A stretch of 24,231 nucleotides of DNA from Silene noctiflora (lineage: Eukaryota; Streptophyta; Magnoliopsida; Caryophyllales; Caryophyllaceae), in contig VHZZ01024484.1 in assembly GCA_009801015.1 (NCBI GenBank), positions 861 through 25,091 of the forward strand, given 5' to 3'. This document shows, one piece after another, positions 18,079-24,231 of the stretch. A program made the position numbers and the translations under genes. The stretch's first letter is position 1; every line of letters starts with the position of its first letter. The notes under the pieces were generated by a model. That model was not told the origin of the DNA. It worked only from the letters and a program-made list of their open reading frames with translations, and searched no databases.

Positions 18079-18486
18079 TAGTTTGGGTGTGTGAGTCGTG
18101 CAGGATTAAGTTATTGTAATTGATAACTGTAATAGTAAAATCTAAATAGTATAAAAGCTGAGTTATTTACATTGTTTTGATTGGTGGCTTCTTTTTATGA
18201 TTGATTTTTTTTTTTTTTTTTATTTACCTTATTTAACTGTTTTTCTATCATTTTATTGTTACATCCATTTAAATTACCAAGTTCATATCTAATACAACAC
18301 CTAATATATTTATATCGAAAATTTCCAAAAATTTATAATGTTATTAGATTCTCAGTATAAATTGTCTCTCTATAGTAATTATTATATGTATATAATTGGT
18401 ATTTTTAGACTATATTTTGCTCATTTAAGTTTAAATATTTATCTATTTTGTTAATTTTAATAATAACAATTGTTAAATAAGCAAAG
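18079..18486. other. AT-rich upstream region of the P450 gene and probable Helitron body
   Basis: No gene. The part next to 18078 would carry the P450 promoter; I see no convincing TATA box on the minus strand. A T17 run lies near 18205-18221. The right part probably belongs to the Helitron ending at 18516, but its 5' terminus could not be fixed. Confidence 0.45.
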
Positions 18487-18516
18487 CCGTGCAAGTTTGC
18501 ACGGGCTTAAAACTAG
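18487..18516 (+). mobile_element. Helitron 3' terminus
   Basis: CCGTGCAA-GT-TTGCACGG (18487-18504) is a perfect 8-bp hairpin, followed after 8 bases by CTAG (18513-18516) and then T. This is the canonical Helitron 3' end: a hairpin shortly before CTRR, with insertion before T. The element must be short and non-coding because the P450 gene begins about 400 bp away. The 5' TC end is not identified; a TCTCTCTATAG stretch near 18364 is a weak candidate. Confidence 0.7.
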
Positions 18517-18592
18517 TACTATGTATTGCTACCCCGTACTCACTCCACTTTCTGGGTCATAAATAGAACACCCTTTCAAAATCTGGCTCGAC

Positions 18593-18990
18593 TTTTTTTT
18601 TTTCTTTTTTAAATCGAGATTTTCACCAAAGAGTTTGTACCAGAGGCGGTTCTAGGATTTGATGGAAGGGGTGCGTAAAATTTTTTAAGAATGAAAATAT
18701 CGAGTTATATGAAAAATAATATTGTTTAGTTGGACAAAATGTATGATATATAACATTAAATAAAAATTGTTCAATACAAGGATAGAACCCATGACCTCTA
18801 ACTAAAAAATAGTCTTATTAACCACTAGTGCTTCTTTACTAAAGAATACTGTAATTATTTTTCGAAAAAGGGGTGCAGATGAACCCCTGCACCCCGCCAA
18901 AAACGCCACTGGTTTGTACCATTCCCATAGAGAGGGATCAAACCCCCCATCTCATGGTTAAGGGATGAGGTGAGCAGCCGCCACACCAAA
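18593..18990 (-). mobile_element. tRNA-related SINE, interrupted by a hAT MITE
   Basis: Read on the minus strand there is an A-box-like TGGTGTGGCGG (18988-18978) and, 33 bases on, a B-box-like GGTTTGATCCC (18944-18934), the spacing of an internal Pol III promoter. Skipping the MITE at 18641-18911, the sequence continues to an A-rich tail (T run on the + strand, 18593-18610). No flanking duplication was found, so the ends are approximate. Confidence 0.55.
18641..18911. mobile_element. hAT-type MITE (271 bp) with 8-bp target duplication
   Basis: Left end CAGAGGCGGTTCTAGG and right end ...CGCCACTG are imperfect terminal inverted repeats. GTTTGTAC occurs exactly on both sides (18633-18640 and 18912-18919), the 8-bp duplication expected of hAT transposition. 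A subterminal hairpin GGGGTGCAG / CTGCACCCC (18870-18895) lies near the right end. No transposase; the element is non-autonomous. Confidence 0.88.
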
Positions 18991-19092
18991 CTCATTTGGT
19001 TTGTCTTGAGTTGTGATTAGTTGATAAATGTGAACTTGGTATGCATAAATCTAAAACCCGATTTCGGATTAGCCCGAAGTCGGTGTAACCCG

Positions 19093-19182
19093 CTATTTCG
19101 ATGTTTTGGTAAGCTTCAAACCAGGACGGATAATCTCTTCTACGGTTTCTCTCCAGTTTTTTAAAACAACAATTTTAGGTCG
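19093..19182 (-). other. Unexplained open tail joined in frame to the pseudogene's exon 5
   Basis: Where the intact gene continues with the heme-loop lead-in, this frame continues for 29 codons (KIVVLKNWRETVEEIIRPG and on) to TAG near 19093. I do not recognise it. It may be the edge of a deletion that fused foreign sequence to the exon, or a chance open frame. Confidence 0.4.
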
Positions 19183-20909
19183 TTGTTGCTGGAAGATGCC
19201 GTCTTCATTGAGCCATTTTTCAGGGCGATAATCGGCTGCATCATCGCCCCAAATAAAAGGCATCCTACCCATGGCATAAGGTTGGTAAGCCATCATGTCC
19301 CCCTTTTTCACGCTGTATCCGTCAGGAAGTGTATCGTCTGAAAAGCATGTCTTTGCATCCTGCATGTAGAAATAATAGATGTTCTCATTGTGGATTCTGC
19401 TACCAACACTAGAAGAATAAAAACGAACCTACTTGTTCTATATACCAATTGTTTTGGCCTAAAATCAGGGTTTGGGACCTCGCAGGTTATTTATCTCGAC
19501 CGTGCCTGAACCAACCCGTTGTAAAATGAAGTGTCAATTGTCTTGACTCATTTAAGTGCCAAGTCGCTCATCTGGGTATTTCAAGTGGTGTCAATTGTCC
19601 ATTTAGGTACATCATTTAGGTCTAGTCAATTAGGTGATTTGTGATATTACAGGTAATTAGTAAGATGTTTTTCGATGAGCTTAGGTCACTTCCCGCCATT
19701 TTAAGTCGAGTTAATTTAGGTGCAATAAGTTTCGGGTTAATTCTAGGTCAATTAAGTTTAATTTGATAAAACCGAGAAATTACCACATGAATTGCAGGAT
19801 AGAGTCGGAGAGTCTCAGTAACAGCAGCATGTAGGTAATGTAACCTTTCAAGCGATTCTTCGCTCAGACCAGTGGTTAATTCTGCACAAATACCGCTACT
19901 TTCCGTGTTTGTGACTTTTCTTACTTCTTCAGCCACCTTCGCCTGCACTTGTGGGTGCTTACAAAGGATGTAAATAAACCATGACAATGTAGCTGCCGTT
20001 GTGGTCTTTCCCAGCTATCACAACGTTCAAAATTATGTCTCTTAGATACTTCGGCTCAGTGTTGTTCGGCTGCAAAAATCTGGATAATATATCGTCTTTC
20101 TTCATCTGCATTACCCATTCAATAAAAATTACCCCTTCATAGAACAGTGTTTAAATATGATAACAGTATCCCATTGTTGCAAAATTATTAAAGCTTAGCC
20201 TCCAAATTGATGTTGAGAAATTTTAGATTAAAGAGAAGTGGAAGAGGAAATTTTAGATTAAAGAGAAGCTTCAACTTACGGAATGAGTGCTTCGTGACCT
20301 TTTCACTAACTCAGATTTAATGATAATCAACTTGTATACAAAGACATTAACAATTCTGATGTCATGCTTGAGCTTAGCCTCCAAACCGATATTGAGAAAC
20401 TTTTTAATTGGCCAAAACACATCAACATAACGATAGAGTGATGTAGCACTAGCATCATCGAATGCTTGTGTAAATCTCTTGCCTTCTTCATTTGAGCCAC
20501 ACGNCGTATCCAAATCAACTCCAAATGCCACTTTGAATATTGGATCTAGAGTTGATCTCATGAACAACTCCTACAAAAGTTCGGCCAAGTTCATTTCGTG
20601 AATAATTGTTAACAATTTTTCATGACCTGCTTCGAAACAGGACAAAACACAAAATGCGTTATAATTCCCTTAACCCGAAATGAAAAATCTTACTTGGATG
20701 TTGATGATGTTACCAGATTTCACAGCATTTGCAATAACATTAGCTAGTTCCACAGCTTCTTCACGGAAAGTTGTGATGCTAAAATCTCGTAGATTCCTAG
20801 TCGAGAACTCATAGCTAGAAACTTTCCTTTGGTTTCTCCATTAATCCCCATCCACTGCGAAAATCCCGTCACCCAGCAAATCACTCAGAATGCCATAGTT
20901 GTAATCTCC
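19183..20909 (-). pseudogene. CYP704-like P450 pseudogene (exons 2-5 only)
   Basis: Paralogue of the 15102-18078 gene with matching splice sites: exon 2 20909-20694 (216 bp), exon 3 20570-20280 (291 bp), exon 4 20105-19784 (322 bp) and a partial exon 5 19359-19183. Exons 2 and 3 are the same length as in the intact gene; exon 4 is one base longer. Lesions: TAA at 20843-20841 replaces the Lys of the DKWRNQR motif; an extra C at 20003-20004 shifts the frame inside the AGKDTT helix; exon 5 loses similarity after the DGIFQQQ segment; and the heme-binding exon 6 and exon 1 are absent. An N at 20504 falls in exon 3. K-helix ETLR is still readable. It cannot make a working P450. Intron 4 has grown to about 424 bp from 185 bp. 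Confidence 0.9.
20217..20268. repeat. Small tandem duplication next to exon 3 of the pseudogene
   Basis: GAAATTTTAGATTAAAGAGAAG occurs at 20217-20238 and 20247-20268. Just left of it, 20192-20220 resembles part of exon 3 (the TTAGCCTCCAAA...TTGAGAAA stretch at 20373-20400), so a piece of the exon was copied into intron 3. Confidence 0.65.
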
Positions 20910-21157
20910 CTGAATTTTAAGAACATTCATAATTTCATATCACTATATCAGTAGGGAAATTTTGCTAATTGTCATATAAGAGTTTCACAAGTAATGTCTT
21001 ACTAGACGTTCTCATGTTTCCGAAGACTGCTCTAATTTCCTATTCAGATTTAAGATGGAGATACAAGCATGTGACCTATTGTCCACAGATCCTTGGTCAT
21101 AAACACTAGACTCTAAGACCACTTCGATAAAAATGGTTAGGCGTAACTAATATGATT
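20910..21157. other. Remnant of the pseudogene's intron 1
   Basis: Lies upstream of exon 2 of the pseudogene and ends at the retroelement. No exon 1 similarity was found here or elsewhere in the window. Confidence 0.5.
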
Positions 21158-21365
21158 TGTGTATTGCAATGATATAAAGATTTGTATTATTCTGTGTGCA
21201 TATTACAATTAAATCAAGGTATATATAGTACAAGCATTGCTAGTGTATTTACGGAAGGATATTATTCTTATAGCAATGAGATATTTACATTAGGAAAGAC
21301 GGGATTGTTGCCTTGATGAAGGAAGATATGCAACTTCTCTTTGGATGAAGGCAACGGGTTTATTA
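21158..21365 (-). repeat. Probable 3' LTR of the copia element
   Basis: Begins after the purine run TTGAGGGGGG (minus strand, about 21377-21367) and ends near CAATACACA (21158), about 200 bp, which is in the range of copia LTRs. The other LTR is absent, so the ends are not confirmed by comparison. Confidence 0.45.
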
Positions 21366-21371
21366 CCCCCC

Positions 21372-21960
21372 TCAAGTTGGAGCGTGGAGGTTTGATACAC
21401 CCAACTTCGATAGTAAGTCATCAAATGAAGCGCGACCGAGGGCTTTAGTGAATATATCGGCGAGTTGTTGCTTAGTGTGAACGTAGCTCGGGGATATGAC
21501 ACCTTTCTGTATTTCGTCACGAATAAAGTGACAATCAACTTCGATGTGCTTGGTGCGTTCGTGGAAGACTGGATTGCGAGCTATGTAGAGGGTCGATTGA
21601 CTATCACACAATAATTGGATCGGTTGGGTGTGATGAATGCCGAGGAAGGAGAGCAATCCCTTGAGCCACTTAAGTTCACATGTCGTGTATGCTATTGCTC
21701 TGTATTCGGCTTCGGCGGAAGATCAGGACACTGTTTGTTGCTTCTTTGTTTTTCAAGATATTGGGGAGCTGTTAAGGAAGACAAGGTAAGCATTTAAGGA
21801 CCGACGACTTGTTGGGCATGACGCATAATCTGCATCGTAATATGCTTAGAGGGAAAGCTTTGCATCATAACGGAGAAGAATGCCTTGGCCTGGGCTGTTC
21901 TTTAGGTACCGAACCACTTGTAGGGCAGCATGCCAGTGATCTAAGTTTGGGGCATTCATG
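21372..21960 (-). pseudogene. Copia RNase H domain
   Basis: Segments in order: HWHAALQVVRYLKNSPGQG, then SSAEAEYRAIAYTTCELKWL, DSQSTLYIARNPVFHERTKH and VHTKQQLADIFTKALG. These are the hallmark blocks of copia RNase H, including the catalytic-type Asp (DSQ) and the HIEVDCHF segment. The 94-codon frame ending at 21372 is open; upstream parts carry stops. Confidence 0.85.
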
Positions 21961-21962
21961 AA

Positions 21963-22868
21963 TTAGACGAGGATTTGAACCGAGTAGATAAGTTCAGGCC
22001 GAGTGATGGTAAGGTATACCAATCGTCCCACAAGGCGGCGATATGGTTGTGGATCGTTTATAGGTGTAGCAGTTGAGGTGCCCCAGCGATGATTAGGTTC
22101 GATGGGAATGTGTGCCGATTTGGACCCAAGAAGACCGGCTTCGGTGAGAATGTCGAGTGCATATTTGCACTGCGAAATAAAAATCCCGAAGTCGTTGCGA
22201 GCTATTTCCAGGCCTAGGAAGTATTTGAGTGGCCCCAAGTCTTTCATATGAAAACACATGCTCAAGTAGGATTTAAATTGAGCGATGAGAGCTGTGTCGT
22301 TGCTGCATATGACCAAATCGTCGACGTAGATTAAGACGTGAACTTCGGTAGTATTATCACGACGAGAAAATAACGAGTGGTCATACGAACAATGTTTAAC
22401 GCCATAAGTATTGAGTGCGGAAGCAAGTTTTGCGTATTAATATCGGGGAGCGTGTCGGAGACCATATAAGGACTTTCGTAAGCGACAAACTTGTCCATCT
22501 GACGGGGTTGTAAAACCAAGTGGTGGTTTCATGTAAACTTCTTCGTGAAGGTCGTCGTGGAGGAAATAATTGTGAACATTCATTTGGTGAAGAGCCCATT
22601 TCTTAGCTGCGGCAATGGCGAGAAGGGTTTGAACCGTTAATAACTTAACCGTTGGAGCAAATGTTTCATTGTAATCAACTCCTTCGACTTGTCGATTTCC
22701 CATGACTACCAAACGAGCTTTATAGCGTTCAATTTTACCACCTGCATTGTACTTTATTTTGTATACCCATTTTGATGCTATTCCCTTCTTGTTTGACGGC
22801 AGCGGTTCGAGGTCCAAGTTGCATTCCTTTCGAGCGCGTTGAGTTCGAGTTTCATGGCTTGTCGCCAT
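21963..22868 (-). pseudogene. Copia reverse transcriptase domain
   Basis: Blocks are KWVYKIKYN, ERYKARLVVMG, YNETFAPTVK, then LHQMNVHNYFLHDDLHEEVY, SLYGLRHAPR, IYVDDLVICSND and PLKYFLGLEIA. The YVDD box is intact (about 22313-22330), but the first catalytic Asp of the LHQMDV block reads Asn. A stop at 22439-22437 replaces the residue after PRY, and another follows SVQILV near 21963; both lie in the same frame. Upstream, the EWRQAMKLELNALERNATW segment (about 22875-22815) is in another frame, so there is a frameshift. Confidence 0.88.
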
Positions 22869-23430
22869 TCGGGTACCTACACGGCTTCACTATAGTGACT
22901 TGGCTCGTAACCTTTGGTCACGGCCGACATAAAAATTTTGTGGTTAGAAGAAAACTTTGCGTAATTAATAAAGTGAGATATCGGATATTTCGTACCTGAC
23001 GACGATGATTGGGCGGTGAGCAAGTGTGTCGAGGGGCGTTTAGCATTTACCGCAAAGTCTTTGAGTCTAGAATTGGGGAATTTTGGTCGATGACCTTTTC
23101 CCATATTAGTAATGTTGGTACTGGAGGCATCGCGGGAGGGTGTGTTTGGTTATGGGGAGGGTGATGTGTCGGGAGGAGTGGCAGGTGCAGGCGTGTTGGT
23201 TTCAGGGGTTGGTTCAGGTGAAGTGGGGGTGGCTTCGAGTTGGGTTGTAGGTGGCATCGTAGTTGGAACAAGAATTTGTTCGATGGGGGTGAGAGTATCA
23301 TCGATAAAGGACGAAGTATCGTTGGTAATGTCATGAATATTCATGTGTTGTTAAGGGAAGTCGTGTTCGATAAAGATGACGTCACGTGATGAGAAATAAG
23401 TACCTGTGTCGAGGTCATCAACGCACCACC
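22869..23430 (-). pseudogene. Copia integrase-RT linker (proline/threonine-rich)
   Basis: The block DLDTGTYFSSRDVIFIEHDFP (about 23425-23360) is the usual end of the copia integrase region. It is followed by a low-complexity Pro/Thr stretch (PTTMPPTTQLEATPTSPEP-like) and a YPISHFINYAKFSSNHKIF block that precedes RT. Broken by stops and frame changes. Confidence 0.7.
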
Positions 23431-23799
23431 CCTTTTTCCAAATGGGTACCCTAGGAAGACACATTTGCGGCCCCGAGAAGCAAATTTATCTCAGGATCGA
23501 TTAAAGTTTTTCGCATAACAGAGGCACCCAAAGATTCGAATGTGATCCATAGGAGGTGGTTTGTTGAATAAAATTTCATTTGGTGTCTTACCTTTTTGAA
23601 TGGTCGAGGGTGTGCGATTAATAAGGTAAACGGCAGTAAGTATGCTTTCCCCCCAAAAAAAGATAGGTAAGCTAACTTGAAAAGGGATAGCTCGAGCAAC
23701 ATTTAAAATATGACGGTGTTTTCGCTCTAACCGACCATTTTGTTGAGGGGTGTGATAAGCTCGTATTTCCACTACTTTATTTAGCCGTTTTGGGTACAA
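23431..23799 (-). pseudogene. Copia integrase, C-terminal part
   Basis: Starts inside the catalytic core: [19 protein letters not shown] (contains the Glu of the DDE triad), then [18 protein letters not shown] and [11 protein letters not shown], with a stop after NFNRS, then RKCVFLGYPFGKR before a frame change. The part carrying the two catalytic Asp residues is missing, marking the truncation at about 23800. Confidence 0.85.
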
Positions 23800-23800
23800 T

Positions 23801-24231
23801 AAAGCAACATTGGGATGTGGTTTTACATGATTATCCTCACAATTGTCATGTTCCTAGTATCGGGTTAATAATGGAGTTTTGAGCAATGATCGGAAGCAAA
23901 GGGCATGTCTTGAAGTCTACCATGGTACAAAACATCAACAAGTAAGGAGGAAGACTAGCTAAGGCGTGAAGAAGTGAAAGGATGAAGGAATTGAAGATTT
24001 GAAGCGTCATTTACATAAGGATCGACTTCAAATGGGTATATTTTGAGTTTTAGAGCTCGTATCAATGCAAGGCCAAGTGTAGGTGAAAGCTCGTGTTCTT
24101 AGCTTTCCAACGATAGGTCACACGCCTCATTTGGTCAAGTAACGAGAGAGATATGACTGTTTGAAGAATTGGTGTCCAGAGCAAAAACCGCACTGTGCGG
24201 GTTTTCTGGCCTGAAAATCCGCACCGTGCGG
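23801..24231. other. Non-coding, probably LTR sequence of another retroelement, with CCGCAC-N-GTGCGG palindromes
   Basis: No gene. CCGCACTGTGCGG (24188-24200) and CCGCACCGTGCGG (24219-24231) are 6-bp inverted repeats with a one-base centre, 31 bp apart. The preceding text (CTTTCCAACGATAGGTCACACG... and ...ATATGACTGTTTGAAG) reads like plant LTR sequence I have seen, but this is from memory. The window ends inside it. Confidence 0.45.

Larger units (their letters stand above)
21158..23800 (-). mobile_element. Ty1/copia retroelement, 5'-truncated and decayed
   Basis: Minus-strand order from the right: integrase C-terminal part, proline-rich linker, reverse transcriptase, RNase H, polypurine run and probable 3' LTR. 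This is the copia order (integrase before RT). Gag, protease and the N-terminal integrase are missing; similarity stops at about 23800. There are several stops and at least two frameshifts. It lies in intron 1 of the P450 pseudogene. Confidence 0.88.

Noticed and set aside
18934-18988. tRNA gene
   Set aside because: Only A- and B-box-like matches are present; no cloverleaf can be formed, and an A-rich tail follows, so a SINE fits better.
23112-23336. Gly/Val-rich open frame on the + strand
   Set aside because: It is the complement of the copia Pro/Thr-rich linker on the minus strand.

Overview
This is a plant nuclear DNA window. It contains a spliced cytochrome P450 gene with a eudicot-type intron layout, plant-type LTR retrotransposons, a Helitron terminus, a tRNA-related SINE and a hAT MITE. 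Nothing is bacterial, organellar or viral. A eudicot is likely; a Caryophyllales-type genome is only a guess from the style of the repeats. One undetermined base (N) lies at 20504.

Positions 1-14765 are a nest of related LTR retroelements in + orientation. An outer element runs from before the window to 13446. Its 3' LTR is 11579-13446 and its 5' LTR lies left of the window. Its single recognisable reading frame, an ATHILA-ORF1-like protein, is split into 1899-2796 and 9327-10239. The cause is an inner element of the same superfamily (2797-9326) with LTRs at 2797-3996 and 8665-9326 (3' truncated) and its own copy of that protein at 5754-7313. A third LTR fragment (13447-14765) is what the outer element appears to have inserted into. 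No gag, protease, RT or integrase was found in either element, so both look non-autonomous.

The striking feature of this half is about 70 copies of a 12-bp palindromic motif, ACTCG-NN-CGAGT, spaced 19-21 bp apart. The copies commonly come in blocks of four, and some arrays repeat at about 114 bp. Arrays sit in every LTR, upstream of a TATA-like element, a leader and a GT splice-donor-like site. The same cassette recurs inside the elements upstream of the protein, where an AG acceptor-like site abuts the ATG. Further arrays lie downstream of the protein. GNRA-type hairpins recur near the LTR 3' ends and next to the polypurine tracts.

Positions 15102-20909 hold two tandem P450 genes on the minus strand, CYP704-like. 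The first (15102-18078, six exons, 508 aa) looks intact. The second (19183-20909) is a pseudogene with a premature stop, a 1-bp frameshift, a lost heme-binding end and no exon 1 in the window. Between them lie a Helitron 3' end, and a SINE interrupted by a hAT MITE with a perfect 8-bp target duplication.

Positions about 21158-23800 are a decayed, 5'-truncated Ty1/copia element on the minus strand (integrase end, RT, RNase H, probable 3' LTR), lying in what was intron 1 of the second P450. Positions 23800-24231 are non-coding and end with two copies of a different short palindrome, CCGCAC-N-GTGCGG.
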